This document shows, piece after piece, positions 1 through 6,167 of a stretch of DNA of 36,098 bases. The stretch lies in NCBI GenBank assembly GCA_017624275.1, contig JAGANG010000031.1, positions 1 to 36,098 on the forward strand. The letters are read 5' to 3'. The notes under the pieces were generated by a model, which was given only the letters and a program-made list of their open reading frames with translations, had not been told where the DNA came from and made no database searches. The position numbers were made by a program, and so were the translations under genes. The stretch comes from Spirochaetales bacterium. GTDB taxonomy: Bacteria; Spirochaetota; GWE2-31-10. Position 1 is the first letter of the stretch, and each line of letters begins with the position of its first letter.

Positions 1-488
1 ATTTTCTCAAAAGCTTTGACATTATAAAATATCTTGTGGGTTTTATCATTAAAAATAAGTTTATCATTTTCCGCAAACGTCTGTTTTACCGTGTAAATTG
101 GGATTTCGGCTCCGAACGGGTCGAACATACAGATAAAAATGATATAACTCTCTTTCATGTTTGAAAAGAATTCTCCCTTTTCGAGCTCACTGATATCCAT
201 TACGCCTTGATAGTATCTTGTCCGCAATTCAAGATTTCTTTCGTTCGTTGTTTGCAACTCAATGTCAAAAACACGATTGCTGTCTTTGACGTAAACATCA
301 AGACGAATTCCACGAGATTCGGATGTCAGCTTAAAACTTTTCTGCGGTTCCTGAAACACCAATCGCTCAATCTTGATGTGTAACAAAATTTCCAAAAGCT
401 CTTTGCAAATATCCGGGTCTGACATGACTTTACAAAACATAAAGTCATCCGTGATAGTTAAATCTTCCCAACGTTTAAAATTACTCAT
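1..488 (-). CDS. Rpn/PD-(D/E)XK nuclease family protein, 3'-truncated by window edge
   Basis: The minus-strand frame opens with ATG at 488 and runs off the left edge, giving 162 N-terminal residues without a stop. It begins MSNFKRWEDLTITDDFMF, typical of the Rpn / PD-(D/E)XK nuclease-family transposases (TIGR01784, first named from Treponema denticola). The nuclease core is visible: D64 in a 'RLDVYVKD' strand, then E77 and Q79 in 'FDIELQ', followed by a 'RTRYYQGVMD' helix. Known members are DNA endonucleases linked to RecA-independent recombination or phage defence; most genomes carry several copies, some decayed. The visible part is intact. It reads away from the malic enzyme gene's 3' end, and no good promoter is evident in front of it. 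Family assignment is firm; the cellular role is not. Confidence 0.8.
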   Translation of the reverse strand, partial: MSNFKRWEDLTITDDFMFCKVMSDPDICKELLEILLHIKIERLVFQEPQKSFKLTSESRGIRLDVYVKDSNRVFDIELQTTNERNLELRTRYYQGVMDISELEKGEFFSNMKESYIIFICMFDPFGAEIPIYTVKQTFAENDKLIFNDKTHKIFYNVKAFEK

Positions 489-666
489 TTCTTATTCCTT
501 AAAATATAATTTAGGGAAAAAAACTTTCCCATATATTTTAAATGCAAAAAAGTTTTTTTTATTGCATGTTTGGCGAAAAAAGTTGAAGTTTTTTTATTTT
601 ACCTCGTGAAACGTGGTTTAACGATGTTTTAGCCTAAATTAAATTTGTTGGTTTACCAGAATAAAA

Positions 667-676
667 GTCTGACACC
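667..676 (+). repeat. REP-like motif GTCTGACACC
   Basis: The decamer GTCTGACACC resembles GTCTGGCACC at 35684-35693, next to the Y1 transposase gene, differing at one base. It lies in the 489-769 intergenic stretch, which otherwise holds only AT-rich sequence and a terminator. It may be a decayed half of a REP-type element. A 10-base match is weak on its own. Confidence 0.3.
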
Positions 677-706
677 GTGAAAAAAAATTGAAAAGTTGTA
701 GAAATG

Positions 707-738
707 AAAAAGAGCGGAAAAAACATCCGCTCTTTTTT
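707..738 (-). terminator. Bidirectional terminator downstream of malic enzyme
   Basis: A perfect 12-bp stem, AAAAAGAGCGGA pairing with TCCGCTCTTTTT, has a 7-base loop and is flanked by A and T runs, so it works as a rho-independent terminator in either direction. It lies just past the stop of the minus-strand malic enzyme gene. Confidence 0.85.
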
Positions 739-769
739 ATGTATAAAACGTTTATAAGTTCTTTAATGC

Positions 770-1942
770 TTATAATTTAGCGATATTTTCTGCTCTTGCT
801 TCGTCAGCAACAGCTTTTGCAACAACTTCTACTACTCGTTTATCGAAAGCTCCGGGGATAATGTATTCTTCTGAAAGTTCGTCGTCTGTAATAATAGATG
901 CAATGGCTTTTGCTGCTGCGATTTTCATTTTTTCAGTAATATCGCTGGCTCGAACATCTAAGGCTCCGCGGAATATTCCCGGAAATACAAGAACATTATT
1001 AATTTGATTAGGATAATCAGAACGACCTGTAGCAACGACTCTTGCTCCGCCTTTTTTAGCTTCTTCAGGCATAATTTCCGGAGTAGGGTTTGCCATTGCA
1101 AATACGATAGCATCCTTTGCCATTGCAGAAACCATTTCAGCTGTTAAGACATTAGGACCGCTTACACCGATGAAAATATCTTTTCCTTTAATAATATCAG
1201 CAAGTGAACCTGTTTGATTATTACGGTTTGTACATTCTGCCATGGCAATTTGTGCCGGATTCATCCAGTCTTGTCCTTTTGCCAAAGCTCCGGCTTTATC
1301 TACAAGTACAATGTCACCCACGCCGAACTGTAATAACAATTTTGCTATACTGATACCGGCGGAACCGGCTCCGTTAATTACAATATTTACGTCTTCTATT
1401 TTCTTGCCGACAAGTTTTATCGCATTTAGAAGACCGGCAGCTACTACAATAGCGGTTCCGTGTTGGTCATCATGAAAAACCGGAATGTCCAATTCTTTAC
1501 GCAATCTTGATTCTATTTCAAAACAACGAGGTGCACTGATATCTTCTAAATTAATTCCCCCGAAAGTCGGAGCTAAATATTTAACGGTATTAACAATTTC
1601 ATCAACATTTTTTGTATCAAGACAAATCGGGAACGCATCAATTCCTGCGAAAGTTTTAAACAAAATAGATTTTCCTTCCATTACGGGCATTGCTGCTTTC
1701 GGTCCGATGTCACCCAGTCCTAAAACGGCTGTTCCGTCGGAAACAACTGCAATCAAATTGCCTTTTGCTGTATAACGATAAACATCATCTTCATTTGCAT
1801 GAATCTTTCTGCAAGGTTCTGCAACTCCGGGCGTATAAGCTGTACTTAAATCATCACGGTTTTCTACTTTTACCTTACTGATTACCGAAATCTTTCCGTG
1901 ATTTTCTTCATGCATTTTCAACGCCAATTCATTAAAATCCAT
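770..1942 (-). CDS. NAD(P)-dependent malic enzyme (oxaloacetate-decarboxylating type)
   Basis: This 390-residue protein is a short-form bacterial malic enzyme that converts malate to pyruvate and CO2 with reduction of NAD(P)+ in the cytosol. The N-terminal domain has the signature 'AYTPGVAEP' with the catalytic Tyr (about residue 36) and 'LGLGDIGPKAAMPVMEGK'. The metal/substrate motif 'FHDDQHGTA' follows near residue 156, then the dinucleotide-binding 'INGAGSAGISIAKLL' at about 190-205. Length matches the single-domain MaeB/MalS-type enzyme and lacks the C-terminal phosphotransacetylase-like extension of MaeB. The start is preceded by AAGGAAAA at a usual distance. It appears monocistronic, with its own terminator. 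Cofactor preference cannot be told from sequence alone. Confidence 0.95.
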   Translation of the reverse strand: MDFNELALKMHEENHGKISVISKVKVENRDDLSTAYTPGVAEPCRKIHANEDDVYRYTAKGNLIAVVSDGTAVLGLGDIGPKAAMPVMEGKSILFKTFAGIDAFPICLDTKNVDEIVNTVKYLAPTFGGINLEDISAPRCFEIESRLRKELDIPVFHDDQHGTAIVVAAGLLNAIKLVGKKIEDVNIVINGAGSAGISIAKLLLQFGVGDIVLVDKAGALAKGQDWMNPAQIAMAECTNRNNQTGSLADIIKGKDIFIGVSGPNVLTAEMVSAMAKDAIVFAMANPTPEIMPEEAKKGGARVVATGRSDYPNQINNVLVFPGIFRGALDVRASDITEKMKIAAAKAIASIITDDELSEEYIIPGAFDKRVVEVVAKAVADEARAENIAKL

Positions 1943-2016
1943 ATTGTTTTCCTTATTTTTTACTTTGATAATTTGTGTCGCAATTTAGCATTTATAATAA
2001 GATTTATAAATATTTT

Positions 2017-2907
2017 CTAACGTGAAATTCTTATTTCTTCGGACAGTACCAATCTGGAACCTCTTTTTACGCAAACATAATAATCGCCCAACGGAACCGG
2101 GATTTTTTGTTGCTGGATTTGTCCGGGAGCTACATCAAACCAGTGGAACTCTTTAGTTTTACCCGATGATAGTTCTGACAACTCGATAGTGTAATTACCG
2201 CTGTTTGCCTCTGTATTTTCCACACTTACCGAAAGATTTCTTACTCCGTTGCTTCCGTCATTTTGCCAAAATTTTTCAATCATTTTCTTTATTGCAGATG
2301 TAACTTCAATATTTGATTTTCCCAAACTTACGGAAGCATTGCCTTTTTTTAAAATTGTTTTATTTGCTATTTGAATATTTGTAATGCTGGTTTTAGGTTG
2401 TACCGGAGCATTTATCGAAGGATTGTTTCCCGGTGCTTTGTATGCCGGCAATGTTACGATTCGTCGGGCAAAAGCGTAATGACGTTTGTAATAAGGTTCT
2501 TTTAATGAACATTTTACTACGCCTACACTCGGACCGCCTGATGCGGCGTGAATAAATTTTTCTCCGAATACAAATATTCCTACGTGGCTTATTCCCGATC
2601 CGAAATCGAAAAATATCAAGTCTCCCGGTTGCAAATTACCGGTTACAGCGGTACCGAGATTTTTTTGATATGCAACAGTTCTGGGGAGTTTTACATTAAA
2701 AACTTTACTGTAAACTCTGGAAACAAATGCAGAACAATCAATACCGTTTTTTGAATTTCCGCCGTAAACATATGGTGTTCCCATCCATTCTTCTACGCTG
2801 TCAAATAATTCTCTGACGATTTGCTGACGACTTTTATTTGCCGTGCCGTTTGAATAACAAAAAAATGTACATATTAAAAAAAGAAAAATCAGAAGCCAAT
2901 TTCTCAT
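2017..2907 (-). CDS. Exported NlpC/P60 peptidoglycan hydrolase
   Basis: The 296-residue protein has an N-terminal hydrophobic signal (residues 3-17) and an NlpC/P60 cysteine-peptidase domain at about 28-150. The catalytic set is visible: Cys58 in 'GIDCSAFV', His108 in 'ISHVGIF' and His120 in 'FIHAAS', with 'GTPYVYGG' in front. Such enzymes cut the stem peptide of peptidoglycan in the periplasm. After residue 150 comes a linker and about 110 residues that match no domain I recognise but look like a beta-rich fold (ending in 'GDYYVCVKRGSRLVLSEEIRI'), possibly a substrate- or surface-binding module. GAGG sits 8 bases before ATG. The gene is divergent from the DUF493 gene, with a 116-base shared upstream region. 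Confidence 0.88.
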   Translation of the reverse strand: MRNWLLIFLFLICTFFCYSNGTANKSRQQIVRELFDSVEEWMGTPYVYGGNSKNGIDCSAFVSRVYSKVFNVKLPRTVAYQKNLGTAVTGNLQPGDLIFFDFGSGISHVGIFVFGEKFIHAASGGPSVGVVKCSLKEPYYKRHYAFARRIVTLPAYKAPGNNPSINAPVQPKTSITNIQIANKTILKKGNASVSLGKSNIEVTSAIKKMIEKFWQNDGSNGVRNLSVSVENTEANSGNYTIELSELSSGKTKEFHWFDVAPGQIQQQKIPVPLGDYYVCVKRGSRLVLSEEIRISR

Positions 2908-3023
2908 AATTCATACCTCAAATGTTATCTTCGGAAAAGACTTTGAATAACTTGCTTTTTTTAGAAAGAATTGATAACGGTAATTTCAAAAAATATTGAT
3001 TAAAAAAAACAAAAGGAGACTGT

Positions 3024-3293
3024 ATGTCAAAAGTTGATAATAAATTAAAATTTCCGGTTTCTTATGAAATGCGGGTAATAATGGAAACAGTCGAAGATGA
3101 TAATGTTAATATCGATGCCATACGAGCAGTACTTGAAGAATTACGCATTCCTCACCGAGATTGGGGACATCGCAGAAGCAGTGAAGCAAAATACACAAGT
3201 TATTCGGTAAAAGTAATGGTTAGAAATCATGAAACATTGAAAGATTTGTATGCCGGATTAAATAAAATTCCTGGCGTAAAACACGCAATTTAA
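3024..3293 (+). CDS. DUF493 (YbeD-like) small protein
   Basis: An 89-residue protein with the DUF493/YbeD pattern: 'LKFPVSYEMRVIME' first strand, a helix, 'YTSYSVKVMVRNHETLKDLYAGLNKIPGVKHAI' at the end. The fold is a small ferredoxin-like alpha/beta domain similar to regulatory ACT domains; the molecular role in this family is unsettled. Relative to typical members there is a basic insert, 'RDWGHRRSSEAK', before the third strand. GGAG lies 6-7 bases before the ATG. The gene stands alone between the divergent NlpC/P60 gene and the small lipoprotein gene. Confidence 0.8.
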   Translation: MSKVDNKLKFPVSYEMRVIMETVEDDNVNIDAIRAVLEELRIPHRDWGHRRSSEAKYTSYSVKVMVRNHETLKDLYAGLNKIPGVKHAI

Positions 3294-3451
3294 TTTGCAG
3301 TATAAAAAAATCCCCAAAGTTTTTTGTGCTTATTTCTTCTGTTTTCTTGCCAGAAAGCGTGGAATCTAAAAAACTGCCCGCATTTCTACGGACAGCTGAT
3401 AAGGGAATGAAAAATGTTATTTTGTAAATAAGCGAAAAATATTGTTTTTAA

Positions 3452-3485
3452 TCAAGTTTTTCTTGACGTTTTTTTTTTTTTTTTT
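3452..3485 (+). terminator. Short hairpin followed by a 17-T run
   Basis: TCAAG-TTTTT-CTTGA makes a 5-bp stem, followed after CG by 17 consecutive T (3469-3485). This can be read as a weak rho-independent terminator or attenuator. The same bases also contain TTGACG (3463-3468), a good -35 hexamer whose spacer would be the T run. The homopolymer is the longest I noticed in the window and is expected to vary in length by slippage. Confidence 0.5.
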
Positions 3486-3488
3486 ACA

Positions 3489-3515
3489 CCTCTTTTAATT
3501 TTATAAAAGAGGAGG
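3489..3515 (+). promoter_or_regulatory. 5' leader hairpin overlapping the ribosome binding site
   Basis: CCTCTTTTA (3489-3497) pairs perfectly with TAAAAGAGG (3504-3512) around a 6-base loop. The right arm contains the first bases of the Shine-Dalgarno sequence GAGGAGG (3509-3515), so folding would partly hide it. ATG follows 8 bases later at 3524. Translational control, for example thermosensing, is an inference. Confidence 0.5.
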
Positions 3516-3523
3516 TCATTTTT

Positions 3524-3865
3524 ATGACTAAAAGAATTTTAAGTGTTTTGGCAATGATGAGCATTGCAGCGATGATGATGTTGAGCAGTTGTACAGCTGC
3601 CGGTGTAGAATGTGGTTTAATCGGTAAATGGGAATATTCTGAGGATGGAGTTACTGCTACTGTTGAAATCACAGCAGATGACAAATTAACTATTATTAGT
3701 AAACGGGATGGTGAAACTATGTCCGAAGTTAAAGGTACTATCAAATCCGTTAAAGACCATGAAGTGACTTATGAAGTTAACGGTATTGAAGGTAAAATGG
3801 AATACAGCGACTTAGGTTGTGATACCGTTAAATTTGGTGATGATGAATTCAAAAAAGTTTACTAA
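3524..3865 (+). CDS. Small lipoprotein of unknown function
   Basis: The 113-residue product has a lipoprotein signal: 'MTKRILSVLAMM' then a hydrophobic run ending in the lipobox LSSC, so Cys23 should be the lipidated residue. The mature part of about 90 residues is acidic and beta-rich: 'LIGKWEYSEDGVTATVEITADDKLTIISK' and 'GTIKSVKDHEVTYEVNGIEGKM' recall the small lipocalin-like/META-like lipoproteins that start with a 'GKWE' strand. I do not know a function. The gene is monocistronic, preceded by an unusual leader (T17 run and SD hairpin) and followed by a clear terminator. Location is probably the periplasmic face of a membrane or the cell surface. Confidence 0.8.
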   Translation: MTKRILSVLAMMSIAAMMMLSSCTAAGVECGLIGKWEYSEDGVTATVEITADDKLTIISKRDGETMSEVKGTIKSVKDHEVTYEVNGIEGKMEYSDLGCDTVKFGDDEFKKVY

Positions 3866-3889
3866 GATCTTTAGTTAAATATTTAAGAC

Positions 3890-3919
3890 CGACAGTTTTT
3901 TGTATCTGTCGATTTTTTT
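3890..3919 (+). terminator. Rho-independent terminator after the small lipoprotein
   Basis: CGACAG pairs with CTGTCG across a 10-base loop, followed by A and seven T. It lies 25 bases after the lipoprotein stop codon. Confidence 0.8.
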
Positions 3920-3935
3920 ATACTATTTTGGCAAT

Positions 3936-3980
3936 GGGGGACAGGTCTGTATTTCAAAATAGAATTAAGGTCTGTCCCTT
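3936..3980. repeat. REP-like inverted repeat (GGGACAG...CTGTCCC)
   Basis: GGGACAG (3938-3944) and CTGTCCC (3972-3978) form a 7-bp inverted repeat. The heptamer GGTCTGT also occurs twice in direct orientation (3944-3950 and 3969-3975). The same GTCTGTC core recurs next to the Y1 transposase at 35610. The element sits in a 163-base gap between convergent genes, a usual place for REP sequences. A role as terminator for the minus-strand methyltransferase is possible but there is no T run. Confidence 0.55.
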
Positions 3981-4029
3981 ATTTCATAAAAAACGGAGTC
4001 TATAAAATTTATTCGATGATATATAAAGG

Positions 4030-5190
4030 TTAATCAAAATTCTTTTTTGATCCCTGATACATTTCAAAATTTAATAAGCGACATTCTATCGGACCGTTAT
4101 AAAGTTTGATTTTCTTGGATGTTCGCAAACCGATGTTTTTTGCAGCTTCTAAATTTCCGGTCAAAATACTTGCTTTTCCCGGATTGCATTTTTGTTTTAA
4201 AAAATCTCCGATTTCATGATAAAAATCATTTATACGATTATCAGTTTGTACTCGTTCGCCGTAGGGAGGATTTGCAATTATAAAGCTTTCACTGATGTCG
4301 TCGTTGATTCTGCGAAAGTCGTTGTGAATAATATTGATTTTGCTTTCCGGGAAATGTTTATTTTTGATTTCTCGTGCAAGTTTTACCGGCGATTCGTGGA
4401 TGTCATAACCAATGAATTGAGTATTTGCCGAAATTATTTGAGACTCCAGCTCACGTTTTACCTCATCGTGAATCTTTTTGTCATAGTTTTTCCAGTGCAT
4501 AAAAGCGAATTCTCTTTCCAGATTCGGTGCAATATTATTTGCCATTAAATAACCTTCAAATAAGAAAGTACCGCTTCCGCACATCGGGTCAATAAGTTTT
4601 GTTTTTTTATCCCAGCCAGACAGCATCAAAATTCCTGCTGCTAAGTCTTCTTTTAACGGAGCTTGTGCATGAACCGCACGATAACCGCGTTTGAACAAGG
4701 GAATTCCGGAAGAATCCAAATAAACTATTGCTTGATTGTTTTGTAAATACACGGTTATTTGAATTTCCGGGTTATCTTTACAGATTGACGGACGGTCATT
4801 GTAATTTTCCCGAAATCTATCGACTATTGCGTCTTTTGTCCGCAATGTTGCAAAATGACTGTTACGGAAAACAAAAGAATTACCTTTGGTATCGATTCTG
4901 ATTAATTTATTCACATTAAAATGTTTTTCCCACAATATTTGCTTCATTTTGGCGTAAAACTCATCAGCATTTTTAAAGAAAAATTGTTTCAAAAACAAAA
5001 AGAAGTGAGTTGCCGTACGAGTTGCCATATTGAGTTTGTACAAAGTTTGCATATCGGTATAAAATTGAACCGTATTTTTTCCTACGGAATCGACATTTAC
5101 GCCGAAAGATTCTATTTCCTTTTGCAATATTTCTTCCAATCCGGAAGAACAAGTTGCTGTAATTTTCAAATTATTTTCTGTTATTGCCAT
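4030..5190 (-). CDS. THUMP-domain 23S rRNA N2-guanine methyltransferase (RlmL/YpsC type)
   Basis: This 386-residue protein fits the UPF0020/THUMP class I methyltransferases that methylate N2 of a guanine in 23S rRNA using SAM, as the N-terminal half of E. coli RlmL does. The first 60 residues form the ferredoxin-like start ('CSSGLEEILQKEIESFG'), the THUMP region follows to about residue 165, then 'LFKRGYRAVHAQAPLKEDLAAG'. The SAM site is 'LIDPMCGSGTFLFEG' (about residues 197-211), and catalytic motif IV is 'NPPYGER' near 307-313. GAGG precedes the ATG by 6 bases. It is monocistronic with a good promoter at 5217-5246. The exact modified nucleotide is inferred from the family. Confidence 0.9.
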   Translation of the reverse strand: MAITENNLKITATCSSGLEEILQKEIESFGVNVDSVGKNTVQFYTDMQTLYKLNMATRTATHFFLFLKQFFFKNADEFYAKMKQILWEKHFNVNKLIRIDTKGNSFVFRNSHFATLRTKDAIVDRFRENYNDRPSICKDNPEIQITVYLQNNQAIVYLDSSGIPLFKRGYRAVHAQAPLKEDLAAGILMLSGWDKKTKLIDPMCGSGTFLFEGYLMANNIAPNLEREFAFMHWKNYDKKIHDEVKRELESQIISANTQFIGYDIHESPVKLAREIKNKHFPESKINIIHNDFRRINDDISESFIIANPPYGERVQTDNRINDFYHEIGDFLKQKCNPGKASILTGNLEAAKNIGLRTSKKIKLYNGPIECRLLNFEMYQGSKKNFD

Positions 5191-5216
5191 TTTTTCCTCA
5201 GTAATCTTTTTGCGGC

Positions 5217-5246
5217 ATTATATATTTGTTTTAGTGAAAATGGCAA
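5217..5246 (-). promoter_or_regulatory. Sigma-70-type promoter for the methyltransferase gene
   Basis: On the minus strand TTGCCA (5246-5241) and TATAAT (5222-5217) are 18 bases apart, about 27 bases before the methyltransferase ATG at 5190. Confidence 0.65.
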
Positions 5247-5273
5247 TCCTTAAAATGGGAAGATTTCTGAGTA

Positions 5274-5379
5274 TTAAGGACAAATTTGTGTTTTATAATC
5301 CAAATATTCCCGGTATTTTCTGTACATAAGATTTTTTGTGCATTGTTCCACGTAAGCGTAATCCGGTTTGTCGTCGGAT
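5274..5379 (-). pseudogene. Possible C-terminal fragment of an unknown gene
   Basis: Reading the minus strand from the repeat at 5379 to a stop at 5274 gives about 35 residues with protein-like composition, 'SDDKPDYAYVEQCTKN' then 'MYRKYREYLDYKTQ'. No start codon or upstream coding sequence exists: the upstream side is the toxin-antitoxin cassette. The second repeat copy encodes the same peptide with Cys changed to Tyr (EQYTKN). I do not recognise the family. It could be the tail of a gene split by insertion of the cassette, or chance. Confidence 0.25.
5330..5379. repeat. 50-bp direct repeat, left copy, flanking the toxin-antitoxin pair
   Basis: The segment starts GATTTTTTGT and ends GTCGTCGGAT. 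It recurs at 6044-6093 with only two adjacent differences (GC here, AT there, at 5340-5341). Within it ATCCG and CGGAT form a short stem. The repeat starts are 714 bases apart and enclose the promoter, antitoxin and toxin. Confidence 0.9.
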
Positions 5380-5406
5380 ATTATGGTGTGAATGATTATT
5401 TTACGC

Positions 5407-5435
5407 TTGATTTTACATATAATTATATGTATTAT
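5407..5435 (+). promoter_or_regulatory. Promoter with a 16-bp palindromic operator in its spacer
   Basis: TTGATT (5407-5412) and TATTAT (5430-5435) are 17 bases apart. The spacer and the first base of the -10 hold the perfect palindrome ACATATAATTATATGT (5415-5430). Phd/YefM-type antitoxins bind such palindromes to repress their own operon, so this is the expected autoregulatory site for the next two genes. The start of transcription would be near 5442, just before GGAGG (5448-5452). Confidence 0.65.
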
Positions 5436-5457
5436 TTTAAATACACGGAGGTAAAGT

Positions 5458-5742
5458 ATGATTACATTTACACGAAATGAAATTGTTTCCGCAACACAAT
5501 TTGTTAGACAATTTGCTACTTTTTTAAAGCGGATTACTGAATCAAAACAAGAAAAAATTGCCATTATAAAAAACAACGAAATGCAAGCTGTTTTCATTCC
5601 TATTGAAGAGTACGAGCGATTAAAAGCCATTGAAGAACTTGCAGAACAAAAAGAAATATTTGAAATAGTAAAATCAAGAGAAAGCACACCGGAAGCAAGC
5701 TACGTTTCTTTTGAAGATGCCATGAAACTAGCAGGGATATAA
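5458..5742 (+). CDS. Phd/YefM-family type II antitoxin
   Basis: The 94-residue protein has the Phd/YefM layout: an N-terminal DNA-binding/dimer part, 'VSATQFVRQFATFLKRITESKQEKIAIIKNNEMQAVFIPIEEYERLK' (residues 10-56), followed by a charged C-terminal segment expected to wrap the toxin, 'EELAEQKEIFEIVKSRES'. It should neutralise the RelE-like toxin encoded directly after it (stop and start codons abut) and repress the operon through the palindrome in the promoter spacer. GGAGG lies 5 bases before ATG. The pair is enclosed by 50-bp direct repeats. Confidence 0.88.
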   Translation: MITFTRNEIVSATQFVRQFATFLKRITESKQEKIAIIKNNEMQAVFIPIEEYERLKAIEELAEQKEIFEIVKSRESTPEASYVSFEDAMKLAGI

Positions 5743-6045
5743 ATGGAAAAACTGTACGAAATAAAGTTTCATCCAGAAGCACTAAAAGAATTTTGTAATC
5801 TTGATGGAAGTGTCAAAATACTTGTGAAAAAGCAATTGGAAAAACTTCAAAAATCTCCGTATCTAGGTGAAGAACTTGGAAACAAAAACGGTTATGATTT
5901 ATCAGGTTACAGAAAAATGTATGTTAATAAAAAGCAAATCAGAATTGTTTATTCCATAAAAGATGAAATTTTAGTGATAAACGTAATTTCCATAGGCAAA
6001 CGAGAAGATATGGACGTATACGCAAATGCAAGTAAAAGAGTGTGA
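5743..6045 (+). CDS. RelE/ParE-family toxin
   Basis: This 100-residue protein starts 'MEKLYEIKFHPEALKEFCNLDGSVKILVKKQLEKL' and has the RelE/StbE core: two N-terminal helices, then 'LSGYRKMYVNKKQIRIVYSIKDEILVINVISIGKREDMDVY'. The pattern 'YRKMYV..KQIRIVYSI......VIGKRED' is that of RelE-type mRNA interferases (YafQ/RelE/StbE group), which cleave mRNA at the ribosome. The Arg/Lys residues of the likely active face are present, so the toxin looks intact. It begins directly at the antitoxin stop codon, so translation is probably coupled. The right-hand 50-bp repeat begins inside its stop codon. Confidence 0.88.
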   Translation: MEKLYEIKFHPEALKEFCNLDGSVKILVKKQLEKLQKSPYLGEELGNKNGYDLSGYRKMYVNKKQIRIVYSIKDEILVINVISIGKREDMDVYANASKRV

Positions 6046-6093
6046 TTTTTTGTATATTGTTCCACGTAAGCGTAATCCGGTTTGTCGTCGGAT
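6044..6093. repeat. 50-bp direct repeat, right copy
   Basis: It matches 5330-5379 at 48 of 50 positions. It overlaps the last two bases of the toxin stop codon. Recombination between the copies would delete exactly the toxin-antitoxin cassette and leave a single repeat. The sequence from here to the next gene at 6168 is AT-rich; it has TTGACA at 6113 but no convincing -10. Confidence 0.9.
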
Positions 6094-6167
6094 GAAAGTA
6101 TTTTTTTACGGATTGACAGTCAGTAAAAATTGTTTGCTTTTTTGTGAAAATGTGATTTTATGCGGGT

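Noticed and set aside
373..609. 78-residue plus-strand reading frame
   Set aside because: It is antisense to the start of the Rpn gene and extends into AT-rich noncoding sequence with no family resemblance.
3350..3410. Hairpin CTGCCCG...CGGACAG as terminator of the DUF493 gene
   Set aside because: The stem has a mismatch and no T run follows, so it does not qualify as a rho-independent terminator.
3484..3744. 86-residue minus-strand reading frame across the small lipoprotein gene
   Set aside because: The opposite strand encodes a lipoprotein with signal, lipobox, ribosome site and terminator; this frame is its shadow and ends in the leader.
4921..5253. 110-residue plus-strand reading frame
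   Set aside because: It is antisense to the well-supported THUMP methyltransferase, has an improbable composition and no ribosome site.
5330..6093. Integron attC sites around the toxin-antitoxin pair
   Set aside because: Treponema denticola has an integron with cassette-borne genes, but the repeats here lack the GTTRRRY and RYYYAAC core sites and the long imperfect palindrome of attC.
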